Position numbers and translations under genes: made by a program. From the NCBI GenBank assembly GCA_018434685.1, contig JAHDOV010000015.1, forward strand, positions 142,215-206,214: a stretch of 64,000 nt of DNA, written 5' to 3'. Source of the stretch: Deltaproteobacteria bacterium. GTDB taxonomy: Bacteria > Desulfobacterota > Desulfomonilia > UBA1062. Below are positions 8,460 to 17,891 of the stretch, piece after piece. Within the stretch, counting starts at the first letter, position 1; every line of letters begins with the position of its first letter. A model generated the notes under the pieces. The model did no database searches and had not been told where the DNA came from. It saw nothing but the letters and a program-made list of their open reading frames with translations.

Positions 8460-10319
8460 ATGGCCACAGGGTATGCGGGGAAATTTTTACTCGTCAATCT
8501 GACGGACGGTTCCTGTACAGATTTTACCATCGCGGACTCAGAGCTTCAGAAGTATATCGGGGGGAGCTGCCTGGCGGCAAAGATGTATCTCGACAGATAT
8601 CCCCTCGATACCGACCCGTTATCACCTGAAAATCCGCTCATGATCATGACCGGGCCCATGGTGGGAAGCGGTTTCCCGGGCACTTCGCGGTTTACCATCT
8701 GCACCAAGGCCCCGCAGACCGGCATCTGGGGGGAATCTGCCTGCGGTGGAACCTTTGGACCGGAGCTCAAGCGCGCAGGGTACGACGGTATCGTGCTCGA
8801 GGGGCAGTCGCCCGAACCGGTGTGCCTCGCCATACTGGACGGGCAGGCAACGCTCGAAGATGCTTCCGCCTTGTGGGGAACGGATATCTACGAGGCAACC
8901 GACCTGCTCAAGGCCGAAGACAAGTCCCGCAAGGTCCTCGCCATAGGTCCTGCAGGCGAAAACCTCTCGAGGATTGCCGCCATCGGCAACGACAAAGGCC
9001 ACTTCAGCGGACGGACCGGCCTCGGAGCCGTGATGGGTGCAAAAAAACTCAAGGCCATTGTCGTCAAGGGCACGCTCAAAACCGGCAAGGCCGACGAGAA
9101 CAGGTACAAGGAGGTGCTGAAAACGGCCATTGCCGAGGTGAAGGGGTCTGCACTCGCCGAGGGGCTCCACATGATGGGTTCCGACGCCAACATGGATCTG
9201 GGCATGGTGACCGGCGATGTCCCGATAAAAAACTGGACCGTGGGAGAGGATTTCGACCTGTCCTTCAACCTGAGCGGTCCCACCATGAGGGAAAAGTACC
9301 TGACAAAGGCCCATGCGTGCGCCAACTGTCCGGTCGCCTGCAAACGGGTGGTAAAGGTCGATGACGGCCCGTACCGCACAGACGAGGGACCGGGCCCTGA
9401 GTATGAAACCTGCGGAACGTTCGGCACCATGCTCATGAACTCCGACCTCGCCGCGGTGATCAAGGCCAACGAGCTCTGCAACAGATACGGCCTGGACACC
9501 ATCAGCTGCGGTTCGGCCATCGCCCTGGCCATGGAGCTCTTTGAGAAAGGCACACTCACCACGGATCAAGTTGACGGCCTGGATCTCACCTGGGGAAATA
9601 TGGGTGCAGTCATGCCCCTGATCAGGAAGATCGCATACCGGGAAGGATTCGGTGATATCCTCGCTGACGGTGCGGTACATGCGGCCAGGAAGATCGGCGG
9701 GGACGCCATGGACTGTGTTGTCCACGTCAAGGGCCTGGAAGCGCCCATGCACGACCCGAGGGCCTTTCATGGAATGGGCCTGGCATACATGATGTCCAAC
9801 AGGGGTGCCTGCCACCTTCAGCATGCCGTGCTTGCAACCGAACAGGGTATGGCCTCCTGGCCGCAGCTCTTCGACATGAAGGACGACTACACAGGCACCA
9901 CGAGCGTTGACAAGGCAGCCCTGGTCTACAATTCGGAAAACTACGGTATCCTCGGCAACTCGCTGGCCATCTGCCACTACCTCGTCGACATCCTCAAGCC
10001 CGAGACCATTCTCGAGGCATTCAATGCCATTACCGGTTTCAATCTGACCTCTGACGAACTTCTCGAAGCTGGAATGCGTGACTGGACCTTAAAGAGGGGT
10101 TTCAACAACCTGCTCGGCATCACCGCAAAGGACGACGTACTGCCCAAGAGACTCCTGACAGCCCTTAAAGAGGGTGGAGGCGCAGGGTCTGTGCCCGACG
10201 TGGCGCTGCTGCTGAGCGAATACTATGCGATCAGGGGGCTCGATGAGCGCGGATTCCCCAGGAAAGAGAAGCTCACCGAACTCGGCCTCGATGAATTGAA
10301 GGACAGGCTCTACCGATAA
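8460..10319 (+). CDS. Aldehyde ferredoxin oxidoreductase (tungstopterin family)
   Basis: 619 residues. The start MATGYAGKFLLVNLTDG matches the family N-terminus, and AGGAGGT precedes it; 25 upstream codons in frame are ignored. The [4Fe-4S] ligands are visible as Cys287, Cys290 and Cys294 (CANCPVAC) plus Cys505 (AICHYL), the spacing expected for this family. GESACGGTFGPELKRAGYDG and GRTGLGAVMGAKKLKAI are pterin-binding segments. It interconverts aldehydes and carboxylic acids using ferredoxin and a W/Mo bis-pterin cofactor in the cytoplasm. First gene of an operon with two SCP2-type proteins and an iron alcohol dehydrogenase, which fits an acid-aldehyde-alcohol route. Confidence 0.96.
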   Translation: MATGYAGKFLLVNLTDGSCTDFTIADSELQKYIGGSCLAAKMYLDRYPLDTDPLSPENPLMIMTGPMVGSGFPGTSRFTICTKAPQTGIWGESACGGTFGPELKRAGYDGIVLEGQSPEPVCLAILDGQATLEDASALWGTDIYEATDLLKAEDKSRKVLAIGPAGENLSRIAAIGNDKGHFSGRTGLGAVMGAKKLKAIVVKGTLKTGKADENRYKEVLKTAIAEVKGSALAEGLHMMGSDANMDLGMVTGDVPIKNWTVGEDFDLSFNLSGPTMREKYLTKAHACANCPVACKRVVKVDDGPYRTDEGPGPEYETCGTFGTMLMNSDLAAVIKANELCNRYGLDTISCGSAIALAMELFEKGTLTTDQVDGLDLTWGNMGAVMPLIRKIAYREGFGDILADGAVHAARKIGGDAMDCVVHVKGLEAPMHDPRAFHGMGLAYMMSNRGACHLQHAVLATEQGMASWPQLFDMKDDYTGTTSVDKAALVYNSENYGILGNSLAICHYLVDILKPETILEAFNAITGFNLTSDELLEAGMRDWTLKRGFNNLLGITAKDDVLPKRLLTALKEGGGAGSVPDVALLLSEYYAIRGLDERGFPRKEKLTELGLDELKDRLYR

Positions 10320-10345
10320 TAAATATTTTATAGGAGGTTTATACC

Positions 10346-10768
10346 ATGGGAGTACGAGCACTTACACAGGAATGGATGGACGCATACAAGGCAGCAATAC
10401 AGGCGGATCCGGAATATAAAGATATAGCCAAGAACTGGGAAGGCAGCGTGGCGCTCGTTGTACTTCCGGACCCTGCCAAGGGGATACCTGAAACGGTGTA
10501 CCTCTTCCAGGACTACTGGCATGGCGATGTCGGCGAATTCGTGGTGTGCGACAAGGACAAGGCCGAGAGCGCAAAGTTCGTCATGACCGGCGAGTATGCC
10601 CGCTGGAAGCAGATTGCCCGCAAGGAACTCGATGCGACAAAGGCCCTGCTCCAGGGAAAGCTGAAGATGAAGGGCGATCTGCCCTATGTGGTGAGAAACA
10701 TCAAGACCGTCAACAAGGTCATCGACATCCTGGGCGCCTTCGAAACCATCTGGCCCGACGAGGTCTAG
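10346..10768 (+). CDS. SCP2 sterol-carrier domain protein
   Basis: 140 residues, all one SCP2-like lipid-binding fold: KFVMTGEYARWKQIARKELD and ALLQGKLKMKGDLPYVV are the characteristic strand-helix segments, where the hydrophobic pocket forms. AGGAGGT precedes the ATG, 26 bases after the aldehyde oxidoreductase stop, so it is cotranscribed. Likely role is to carry or present a hydrophobic acyl or aldehyde compound to its enzyme neighbours; this is inference from context. Confidence 0.8.
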   Translation: MGVRALTQEWMDAYKAAIQADPEYKDIAKNWEGSVALVVLPDPAKGIPETVYLFQDYWHGDVGEFVVCDKDKAESAKFVMTGEYARWKQIARKELDATKALLQGKLKMKGDLPYVVRNIKTVNKVIDILGAFETIWPDEV

Positions 10769-10911
10769 TTCGAAACATCGGCCAGGTACACTTTTGCACA
10801 GGAGCGTCCGGAGCTCGCAGGGAGCCTCCCGCAAGCGTGGGTAAGGCTTCACGGTCAGCGGTGCGCGAGGATGTCATCGGCAAGCTCTTTTATGTGATAG
10901 AGGAGGAGAAT

Positions 10912-12075
10912 ATGGGATACGACGAGGATCTTTCATTCAATTATTTCGGACCGACAAAGATTGTCTTTGGGATAGATTCCTCCAAGGACGTGGAGATCGA
11001 GATGAACTCCCTGGGGGGCACCAGGGCGGTTGTCGTGACAGACAAGGGCATTATCGCTGCCGGACTCATCGAAGGAATCACAAAGACACTGGGGAGCAAG
11101 TGTGTCGGAGTATTCAGCGACATCCCGCAGGATACGGGAGTGGACGTGGTCGATAAAGGGGCCGCCTTTGCGAGGGAGAACAAGGCGAATATTGTCATCA
11201 GCGTTGGCGGGGGAAGTGTCATCGACACAGCCAAAGGGATGTGCATCCTCCTGACGGAAGGAGGCAATCTGCGCGACTTCAACGGCATACAGCTCCTGAA
11301 CCGCCTGCAGACACCGCACATTGTCATCCCCACAACTGCAGGAACGGGAAGCGAGGTAACCAATGCTGCAGTGATCATGGACAAGGAGATGGGGCAGAAG
11401 CGCCTGCTCGTGGAAAACTTCAATGTACCGAGGCTTGCCATCCTCGACCCGAAGATGACGGAGAAGCTCCCCAGGCTCTTGACAGCCGGCACCGGGATGG
11501 ATGCCATGACCCATGCCGTGGAGGCGCTTCACTCCATACCGCACGAACCCATCACCGATGCCCTGGCCATACACGCCATACGGCTCCTGGCCAAATACCT
11601 CCCGGTCTGTATCGAGAACGGATCCGACCTGGTTGCCAGAGGCCAGGCACAGATCGCGGCCACCATTGCCGGCTGGGCCTTCGGCAATGCCATGGTGGGA
11701 ATTGTCCACGCCATGGCACACTCCATCGGTGCCATCGCCCACGTCCCGCACGGCATTGCAAACGGCATCCTGCTGGCCGAGTGTATGGACTACAACCTCG
11801 AGGAGGCAGCGGACGGATATGCCATGGTAGCCGAGGCCTTCGGCCTGCGGGAAAAAGGCATGGACGACATGGATGCCGCCAGGGCAGCCGTTCATGCCAT
11901 GAGGGTTTTCAGCAAAACGATCGGTCACCCGCAGAGGCTCTCGGAAATGGGGGTGAAGGAACAGGACATTGAAAAGGCCGCGGAGCTGAGCCTGTCAGAC
12001 GGGTCCATCGTGAACAACCCGCGTTTCGTGCTCGAGTCATCCGAGGTCCTCGACATTTTCAGGAAGGTACTCTAA
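10912..12075 (+). CDS. Iron-containing alcohol dehydrogenase
   Basis: 387 residues. NAD(P)-binding GGGSVIDTAKG, PTTAGTGSEVTNAAVI, and the metal ligands in MDAMTHAVEA (Asp, His) and in GIVHAMAHSIGAIAHVPHG (two His) are intact. Start chosen at MGYDEDLSFNYFGPTK, preceded by GAGGAGGAG; the frame is open far upstream through the previous gene but that is not coding. Converts aldehydes and alcohols in the cytoplasm and most likely works in series with the aldehyde ferredoxin oxidoreductase upstream. A 143-base gap before it could hold a secondary promoter. Confidence 0.95.
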   Translation: MGYDEDLSFNYFGPTKIVFGIDSSKDVEIEMNSLGGTRAVVVTDKGIIAAGLIEGITKTLGSKCVGVFSDIPQDTGVDVVDKGAAFARENKANIVISVGGGSVIDTAKGMCILLTEGGNLRDFNGIQLLNRLQTPHIVIPTTAGTGSEVTNAAVIMDKEMGQKRLLVENFNVPRLAILDPKMTEKLPRLLTAGTGMDAMTHAVEALHSIPHEPITDALAIHAIRLLAKYLPVCIENGSDLVARGQAQIAATIAGWAFGNAMVGIVHAMAHSIGAIAHVPHGIANGILLAECMDYNLEEAADGYAMVAEAFGLREKGMDDMDAARAAVHAMRVFSKTIGHPQRLSEMGVKEQDIEKAAELSLSDGSIVNNPRFVLESSEVLDIFRKVL

Positions 12076-12083
12076 GCACACGG

Positions 12084-12116
12084 CAGGGGAGCCCCCAAGG
12101 GCTTCCCTGTTCGATT
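12084..12116 (+). terminator. Hairpin terminator/attenuator after the alcohol dehydrogenase
   Basis: 11-bp stem CAGGGGAGCCC / GGGCTTCCCTG (one G-T pair) with loop CCAA, followed by TTCGATTAT. It lies between the dehydrogenase and the second SCP2 gene and would reduce expression of the latter. A weaker, similar structure follows that gene at about 12588-12615. Confidence 0.65.
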
Positions 12117-12160
12117 ATACCATCAGGTGAAAGCCCTGATGGACAACTGGAGGAATACCC

Positions 12161-12580
12161 ATGACAGAAGGTATGGTCGTCAATAATGCCCAGGACGTTC
12201 CCTTTTCCTACATCCTGGCCGAACTCCTCGAGTCAAACCTCGAGCAGAAGCCTCACAAGCTCAGGACATTCAACAAGATCTACGGCGTCGTTGCCATCGA
12301 CCTGAAGGATATTGAAGCCATCGTCACCCTCATCTTCTCCGGCGGCAGGGTGCGTATTGAACAGGGTATCATCGGCAAACCCGACATCATCATCAAGACC
12401 GACTCCGACAAGGTCATCGGCCTGAATTCCATCACTATCAAGTTCGGTCTGCCCTACTACTTCGACGAGGCGGGCATGACCGTGATCAGGCAGATCTTAT
12501 CCGGAGAACTCAAGATCGAGGGAATGCTGCTGCACCCGGTCATCCTCACCCGGCTCACCAAGATCATGTCGGTGATGTGA
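12161..12580 (+). CDS. Second SCP2-like protein
   Basis: 139 residues with an SCP2-type fold: GVVAIDLKDIEAIVTLIFSG, GRVRIEQGIIGKPDIIIKTD and a C-terminal RQILSGELKIEGMLLHPVI. It differs from the 10346 protein and belongs to a different SCP2 subgroup. TGGAGGAA precedes the ATG. As the last gene of the aldehyde/alcohol operon it probably binds a hydrophobic ligand for that pathway; no enzyme motif is present. Confidence 0.65.
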   Translation: MTEGMVVNNAQDVPFSYILAELLESNLEQKPHKLRTFNKIYGVVAIDLKDIEAIVTLIFSGGRVRIEQGIIGKPDIIIKTDSDKVIGLNSITIKFGLPYYFDEAGMTVIRQILSGELKIEGMLLHPVILTRLTKIMSVM

Positions 12581-12613
12581 AAAGCGGACAGGGGAGTTCA
12601 AGGCCTTACCTGT

Positions 12614-13426
12614 TCAGGTTCTGATCTCAACCCCATCACCCTTGAGCACCTCTGCCCAGGCATCTGCCATGAGCCGGTAGCCGGTGTCATTGAAATGGAG
12701 CCGGTCTTTGAGCCAGATATCGTCACGGTCTCTGCACAGGGTATAGAAATCAGGTCCTGGCCGTACAAGGCCCGGGTATGACGCAACTATCTCGCCGATA
12801 CGGGCATTGACCATTTCCGTATACCCCTTAAGCCTGCCCTTTACTGATCTTCCAGAGAACAGGACCCTGTCGATCCCGAGAAAACCGAGTCCTCCGGGAT
12901 AGGCATTGGGAGGTATCTTGGCAAGATAGGTGACAACCCCTTTCTCCTTCAGGTTCATGAGCGTGACGATCAAATTTTCACGCGGTGTGATGAAACCATC
13001 ATCCTCATACCCCACGACCCCCTGAAGCAGGCACGATACCCAGTCCGGCACTGCCGAGAGGCAGACATCGTTGGTGCCGAGCATCATGAGGCAGATCTTC
13101 ACGGTTTGAGGCGAGCGCATAATCTCATCTAAGGGTTCGCCGTTTAAGGGGAAATCCTTGACCCCGTCCTTTTCCCATCTCATGCCGGGCAGCCAGTCCC
13201 TCGTGGTGCTCCCTCCCCTGCCCAGGTTGAGGATCAGTTCAGGTCCTGCATGACCGGAGAGCATCTCTCCCAGCAGGTACGGGTACGAGGTCGGGAGGAG
13301 TTTCCACGTGGAGGCCTCTGCGTACGGCGCATATTCGGTGATGCCCGGCTGGGAACCTGCGGTGAGTGAGTCGCCTATGGCTATGATCTGGCCGGGTTTG
13401 TCGATAACGATACCGGCGCCGGACAT
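12614..13426 (-). CDS. SGNH/GDSL-family hydrolase
   Basis: 270 residues with the four SGNH blocks: IIAIGDSLTAGSQ (Ser nucleophile, about residue 19), LGRGG (block II Gly), MLGTNDVCLS (block III Asn) and DRLHFNDTGY (Asp/His pair). An esterase or lipase acting on an acyl or acetyl ester; no signal peptide is seen. The ATG lies 2 bases after the stop of the ABC ATPase gene, so it is the last gene of the amino-acid transporter operon, an unusual companion that suggests hydrolysis of an esterified ligand or cargo. Confidence 0.85.
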   Translation of the reverse strand: MSGAGIVIDKPGQIIAIGDSLTAGSQPGITEYAPYAEASTWKLLPTSYPYLLGEMLSGHAGPELILNLGRGGSTTRDWLPGMRWEKDGVKDFPLNGEPLDEIMRSPQTVKICLMMLGTNDVCLSAVPDWVSCLLQGVVGYEDDGFITPRENLIVTLMNLKEKGVVTYLAKIPPNAYPGGLGFLGIDRVLFSGRSVKGRLKGYTEMVNARIGEIVASYPGLVRPGPDFYTLCRDRDDIWLKDRLHFNDTGYRLMADAWAEVLKGDGVEIRT

Positions 13427-13428
13427 CC

Positions 13429-14187
13429 CTAGAGAACCTTGTCGAGAAACGCCTTTACCCTGGGATTATCCATGCGATCGGAAAATACGTCCTGCGAATC
13501 CCCCTCGAAGATGAACCTGCCGTTATCCATGAAGATCACCCGGTCGGCCATCTCGCGGGCAAACCCCATCTGGTGGGTGACGATCACCATGGTCATGCCT
13601 TCCAGAGCCAGTGCCTTTATGGTGTTGAATACCTCGCCAACGAGTTCGGGGTCGAGCGCCGAGGTGGGCTCGTCAAAGAGCATGAGCATGGGCTTCATGG
13701 CCAATGCCCGGGCAATGGCCACGCGCTGTTTCTGTCCGCCCGAAAGGAATGCGGGGTAGACGTCCTTCTTGTCCAGGAGCCCTACCTTGCCGAGCAGGTC
13801 CATGGCGATCTCCCTCGCCTCTTCCCTCGACTGCTTCTTGACCGTCATGGGCCCCTCCATGACATTCTGGAGCGCCGTCATGTGGGGAAAGAGGTAGAAG
13901 TGCTGGAAGACCATGCAGATCTCGGAGCGCAGCTTGCAGATCACCTCCTGTTTTTCCAGGACGAGCCGGCCCTTGGCATCCCGGTGGTAGCCGACTTCCT
14001 TGCCTTCCATGAGGATCTTTCCCGAGTCCATCTTCTGGAGAAAGTTGATCATCTTCAGCAGTGTGGTCTTGCCTGAGCCGGAGGGACCGATGATAACGAT
14101 CTTCTCTCCCTTGTTTATATTCAGGCTCACCTTGTCCACGGCAGTGAAATCGCCGAAGCGCTTGACAACATCCACCAGTTCTATCAT
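13429..14187 (-). CDS. Polar amino-acid ABC transporter ATP-binding protein (GlnQ/HisP-like)
   Basis: 252 residues: Walker [14 protein letters not shown], signature [16 protein letters not shown], Walker [15 protein letters not shown], and an H-loop [15 protein letters not shown] typical of the polar amino acid uptake family. Its start overlaps the permease stop by 4 bases. A lysine/basic insertion around residues 60-80 ([16 protein letters not shown]) is longer than in GlnQ. It drives the import encoded by the two genes upstream. Confidence 0.95.
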   Translation of the reverse strand: MIELVDVVKRFGDFTAVDKVSLNINKGEKIVIIGPSGSGKTTLLKMINFLQKMDSGKILMEGKEVGYHRDAKGRLVLEKQEVICKLRSEICMVFQHFYLFPHMTALQNVMEGPMTVKKQSREEAREIAMDLLGKVGLLDKKDVYPAFLSGGQKQRVAIARALAMKPMLMLFDEPTSALDPELVGEVFNTIKALALEGMTMVIVTHQMGFAREMADRVIFMDNGRFIFEGDSQDVFSDRMDNPRVKAFLDKVL

Positions 14188-15212
14188 CGATTCTCGTACA
14201 CCCCTAGTCTGTCTTCGAGCTTCTTGAAGGATACGGTAAAGATACTGGTAAAGACAAGGTAAATAATCGCGGCCTGTACCAGGATGAATATATTGAAGGT
14301 TGCATTGAAGATCTGGTCGGCAGCCCTCATGAGCTCCACCATGGCGATGGTGGATACCAGGGCCGTGTCCTTGATGAGTGCGATGAATTCATTGCCCACC
14401 GGCGGCACGAGCCTCTTGTAGGTCTGCGGCACGATGATCTTCCGCATGGCCTGCCAGTAGGTCATCCCGATGGACTTGGCAGCCTCCATCTGGCCGGGAT
14501 CGATGCTCTCGATGGCCCCCCGGATGATCTCCGCCAGGTATGCCGAATAGTTGAGGCCGAGCCCGAGCACGGCAGCGGTAAACGGCTCGAGGGTCAATCC
14601 CATAGGCGGCAGGCCGTAGTAGATGAAAAAGAGCTGGAGCAGAAGCGGCGTCCCCCTGAATATCCATATGTAGCACCAGAACAGGGAGGACAGAGACCTG
14701 ATGCGGCTGATCCTTCCGAGCGCGATAAAGAGCCCCATCACCGGTGAAACGATCATGGTGATGACCACGAGAACCAGGGTCATGCCGGAGGCCTTGAGCA
14801 GGGTCGGCAGATAGGTCTTCAGGTCTTTGAGAAAACGGACCCATCTGGGTGTCTGGGCAGCCTTGACCTGCCGAAGCAGATTCTGTGCCTCGAGGTTATC
14901 GGGGTAGATCGCCAGGATCTCCCCGCACATCCGGGCGCTCTCCGGGTAGCGATCCATGCTGAAGTAGATCTTGGCAGCCTCCATCCGGGAGCGGACAAAT
15001 ACCCCGCCGTCCTCATTCTCACCCGGCGCAGGAACCTGATGGAACAACTCGAGGGCGCCGGCAAAGTCGCCCTCATTGGCAAGCCTTGTCGCCTCGGCCA
15101 GGATCTCATACCTGTCCGCCTGTGCAGCGATAACGCACGGCGCGAACAGGGTTAATACAAGGAAGCTCAGCGTGGCGAGAGCCACGCCGAGCTTATATCT
15201 GGCTACTTCCAT
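14184..15212 (-). CDS. Polar amino-acid ABC permease with N-terminal TPR-like periplasmic segment
   Basis: 342 residues. The C-terminal about 220 residues are a HisM/GlnP permease ([19 protein letters not shown] and the EAAKSIGM coupling loop). Ahead of it are a signal-peptide or membrane helix ([20 protein letters not shown]) and about 85 residues of TPR-like helices ([20 protein letters not shown], then [20 protein letters not shown] and [11 protein letters not shown]). Ordinary permeases of this family lack such a domain. Start at ATG 15212 overlaps the binding-protein stop by 10 bases; a GTG at 15236 in frame is an alternative. The TPR would lie in the periplasm, next to the binding protein. 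Confidence 0.88.
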   Translation of the reverse strand: MEVARYKLGVALATLSFLVLTLFAPCVIAAQADRYEILAEATRLANEGDFAGALELFHQVPAPGENEDGGVFVRSRMEAAKIYFSMDRYPESARMCGEILAIYPDNLEAQNLLRQVKAAQTPRWVRFLKDLKTYLPTLLKASGMTLVLVVITMIVSPVMGLFIALGRISRIRSLSSLFWCYIWIFRGTPLLLQLFFIYYGLPPMGLTLEPFTAAVLGLGLNYSAYLAEIIRGAIESIDPGQMEAAKSIGMTYWQAMRKIIVPQTYKRLVPPVGNEFIALIKDTALVSTIAMVELMRAADQIFNATFNIFILVQAAIIYLVFTSIFTVSFKKLEDRLGVYENR

Positions 15213-16000
15213 GTGGTAATGTCGTCTCCGAACCACTTGATGGAGATCTGCTTCATGGTGCCGTCTGCAAACATCTCATCCAGGGTCTTCTGGATCATGT
15301 CTTTGAGTGCAACATCCTCTTTCCTGATGCCGATTCCAATAGGCTCTGAGGTGAGCGGCTCGGGAAGCACGGAATATTCACCCGGGCGCTGTGAGAGATA
15401 GTAGCGTCCCACAAGCTCGTCAACTGCCAGACCATCGATCCTGCCGATCTTGAGGTCCATGAATGCAGAGGTATTCTTGTCGTAACGCTTTATCTCCTTG
15501 AACTTCTTGTTCAGACTCTGCAGTGCCTCTTCAGAGGTGGATCCGAGCTGCACGCCGACAACCGAGCCTTCTCCCAGGTCATTCACGCTCTTGACCTTCT
15601 CGTTCCCGGCCTTTACCACCATGATCTGCTTCTCCATGATGTAGGGTTTCGTGAAGGAGATCTCCTGTTCCCGCTCGGCAGTGATGGACATGCCGGACCA
15701 GATAATGTCGAACTTCTTGGTCTTTAAGGACATGATCACGCCTTTCCAGGCAGTGGGCTGATGAACGATCTCGATGCCGAGTCTTTTGCCGAGTTCGCGA
15801 GACGCATCGATATCAAAACCGACAAGCTCATCCTTTTCATTACGGAATTCCATGGGCGGGAATGCATCGTCAATACCGATAACGAGCTTCCCGGCTGCCT
15901 TGATCTGCTCCCAGGAATTGTCATCTGCAGCACCAGCCGGAGTAATGAACAGCGCCATGGCGATGAACATGGCTCCCATTACCAACAAACTCTTCTTCAT
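15203..16000 (-). CDS. Amino-acid ABC transporter periplasmic binding protein
   Basis: 265 residues. Signal peptide of about 23 residues (MKKSLLVMGAMFIAMALFIT, cleavage after PAGAA), then a family 3 solute-binding protein: GKLVIGIDDAFPPMEFRNEK, GFDIDASRELGKRLG, and WSGMSITAEREQEISFTKPY. Residues resemble HisJ/GlnH for polar amino acids; which amino acid cannot be said. Start at 16000 with GAGGGGG upstream; 13 further upstream codons are discarded because they precede the signal peptide. First gene of the transporter operon. Confidence 0.95.
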   Translation of the reverse strand: MKKSLLVMGAMFIAMALFITPAGAADDNSWEQIKAAGKLVIGIDDAFPPMEFRNEKDELVGFDIDASRELGKRLGIEIVHQPTAWKGVIMSLKTKKFDIIWSGMSITAEREQEISFTKPYIMEKQIMVVKAGNEKVKSVNDLGEGSVVGVQLGSTSEEALQSLNKKFKEIKRYDKNTSAFMDLKIGRIDGLAVDELVGRYYLSQRPGEYSVLPEPLTSEPIGIGIRKEDVALKDMIQKTLDEMFADGTMKQISIKWFGDDITTWK

Positions 16001-16465
16001 AAATATTTTACCCCCTCGTAGTGTTTTAAAAGCATGCAATCGTATTAAACAAAAATCAATACAAATACAAGGAACAAAGGAGGCTGGTCGGATACGGCCC
16101 GCATCGGTATTAAAAAGATAACTGATTACCTATAGATGAAGATCCCGGGCCGAGGAGGGCTGATTCCGCTTGAGCGTTTCCCTGTGCACCTTTCCTCGTC
16201 AGGCCGCCACGGCACCCCAATGGCATAAATCCACGGGCACATACGGGAGGGGCTGTACACAAAGCAGCAGGAAATCGAATCCGGTCTTCTCATCCCCGGT
16301 TTCTTGATTACTGTTTGGAATAAATCAATTTTTATTATTCAGTTTAGTTGTTTGATATATTCAATAAATCTTTTTATAAACCGAACAAAGACATCTTATT
16401 CATGAGACATAGGACTCAAGATCTTTTTTTACACCTATCATACAAACCGTTAGGGGGTTAGTTTT
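16001..16465. promoter_or_regulatory. Divergent intergenic region, amino-acid transporter / YedE-type transporter
   Basis: A 465-base gap between divergent genes. It becomes very AT-rich at 16310-16440, where the promoter for the selenium transporter gene is expected, and a TTAGGGGG ribosome site precedes that gene. I recognise no riboswitch, RNA gene or ORF in it. Confidence 0.4.
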
Positions 16466-17557
16466 ATGAGAGTAAGGAATATCCTGGCCACGAGGTGGGG
16501 CATCATCATAGTGGGTTCTATAATCGGCATCCTGGCATCCCTGCTGCAAAAAATGGGCAACCCGGGGAACATGGGCATCTGTGTCGCCTGTTTCGAACGT
16601 GACATTGCAGGAACTCTCGGATTGCACCGGGCAGCTGTCGTCCAGTACATGCGGCCCGAGATCATTGGTTTTGTCCTCGGGGCACTTGCCGCTGCGCTCA
16701 TCTTCAAGGAATTCCGCCCCCGGTCCGGTTCCGCACCCATTGTCCGGTTTATCCTGGGGGTCTTCGCCATGATCGGTGCGCTCGTCTTTCTCGGCTGCCC
16801 GTGGCGGGCACTGCTGAGACTCGCAGGCGGCGACCTCAATGCCATCCTTGGGCTTGCCGGCCTTGGTTTCGGCATCTGGATCGGGACATTGTTTCTCAAG
16901 GGCGGCTACAACCTCGGGAGGGCAGAAACAACCTACCCGTCCGTCGGGCTGCTCCTGCCCCTGGTCATGCTGGGGTTCCTTGCCCTGGCTCTGATCTATC
17001 CGCAGGTTTCCGGTGAGCCCGCAAGCGGGGTGCTCTTTTACAGCACAAAAGGCCCCGGGGCGATGCACGCACCGCTGATCGTATCACTCATCGTGGGTCT
17101 CGTGGTTGGAGTGTTGGCTCAGCAGAGCAGGTTCTGCACCATGGGGGCAATCCGCGACCTCATCCTGTTCCGTCAGACGCACCTCTTTGGCGGAATTGTT
17201 GCACTGCTGGTAGTGGCAGGTATCACCAACCTTGCACTGGGCCAGTTCCATCCGGGATTCACCGGACAGCCGGTGGCGCACAACCTCCATATCTGGAACT
17301 TTGCCGGCATGGCGCTTGCGGGCCTCGCCTTTGCCCTTGCCGGCGGATGCCCGGGAAGACAGCTCTTCCTCGCCGGCGAAGGCGACGGCGATGCCGCGAT
17401 ATTCGTACTCGGCATGATCGTCGGGGCGGCGTTTGCCCACAACTTCGGCCTGGCCAGTTCGCCCAGCGGCCTGGGACCACACGGCATGGCCGCCGTATTC
17501 ACCGGCTTGGTCGTATGCCTGTTCATCGGCTTTACCATGAGAAAGAAACTCGCATAA
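16466..17557 (+). CDS. YedE/YeeE-family membrane transporter, putative selenium transporter
   Basis: 363 residues with about nine to ten membrane helices and the family cysteine motifs: GICVACFERDIAG, FLGCPWRALLRL, QQSRFCTMGAIRDLILF and AGGCPGRQLF. YeeE/YedE proteins move sulfur or selenium species across the inner membrane; the version followed by a TusA-like protein and SelD is the one linked to selenium. It lies 11 bases before the TusA-like gene and next to a selenocysteine-containing SelD, so a selenium role is the best reading, though thiosulfate cannot be excluded. Confidence 0.88.
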   Translation: MRVRNILATRWGIIIVGSIIGILASLLQKMGNPGNMGICVACFERDIAGTLGLHRAAVVQYMRPEIIGFVLGALAAALIFKEFRPRSGSAPIVRFILGVFAMIGALVFLGCPWRALLRLAGGDLNAILGLAGLGFGIWIGTLFLKGGYNLGRAETTYPSVGLLLPLVMLGFLALALIYPQVSGEPASGVLFYSTKGPGAMHAPLIVSLIVGLVVGVLAQQSRFCTMGAIRDLILFRQTHLFGGIVALLVVAGITNLALGQFHPGFTGQPVAHNLHIWNFAGMALAGLAFALAGGCPGRQLFLAGEGDGDAAIFVLGMIVGAAFAHNFGLASSPSGLGPHGMAAVFTGLVVCLFIGFTMRKKLA

Positions 17558-17568
17558 GGAGGAAGATA

Positions 17569-17787
17569 ATGAGCTCAACTGTTGATGCACGCGGGCTGTC
17601 ATGCCCCCAGCCTGTCATATTGACCCTGAACAGGATCAAGGAGCTGGGAAAGGGAGCGATCGAGGTGCTCGTGGATACCGACACCTCGAGAGAAAACGTA
17701 TCACGGGCGGCAACAAGCAAGGGATGGGAGATCAAAGACATCCGGCCTGAAGGCACGGGGTACAGGCTGATACTCGTGAAGAACTGA
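17569..17787 (+). CDS. TusA/SirA-like sulfur (selenium) carrier protein
   Basis: 72 residues. The family motif VDARGLSCPQPVILTLNRI holds the active CPxP cysteine near residue 12, followed by IEVLVDTDTSRENVSRAA. It is a one-domain version, lacking the C-terminal DsrE-like domain of full-length YedF. AAGGAGGAAG precedes the ATG. Coupled to the YedE transporter gene, it would accept the imported chalcogen as a persulfide or perselenide. Confidence 0.9.
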   Translation: MSSTVDARGLSCPQPVILTLNRIKELGKGAIEVLVDTDTSRENVSRAATSKGWEIKDIRPEGTGYRLILVKN

Positions 17788-17817
17788 TACAATCACCCCC
17801 CAGGTCAGTCCTGTCGT

Positions 17818-17857
17818 GGCGGGAGCCCGGCAACCTCAGTCAGGTTCGCCTCCCGCC
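17818..17857. terminator. Hairpin between convergent tusA-like and selD genes
   Basis: 8-bp outer stem GGCGGGAG / CTCCCGCC and an inner stem AACCT / AGGTT. No T-run follows, so it may be a bidirectional roadblock or mRNA-stabilising structure rather than a strict intrinsic terminator. Confidence 0.5.
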
Positions 17858-17891
17858 TGCAGGCCATTCAGGCCAAACATGCCCGGGGCCG

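Noticed and set aside
8622..9977. 451-codon open frame opposite the aldehyde oxidoreductase
   Set aside because: Antisense to a complete enzyme with all cluster Cys; its His/Gly/Val-rich product matches no family. Such frames are common in GC-rich genes.
10933..11928. 331-codon frame opposite the alcohol dehydrogenase
   Set aside because: Antisense shadow of a gene with intact metal and NAD motifs; no ribosome site.
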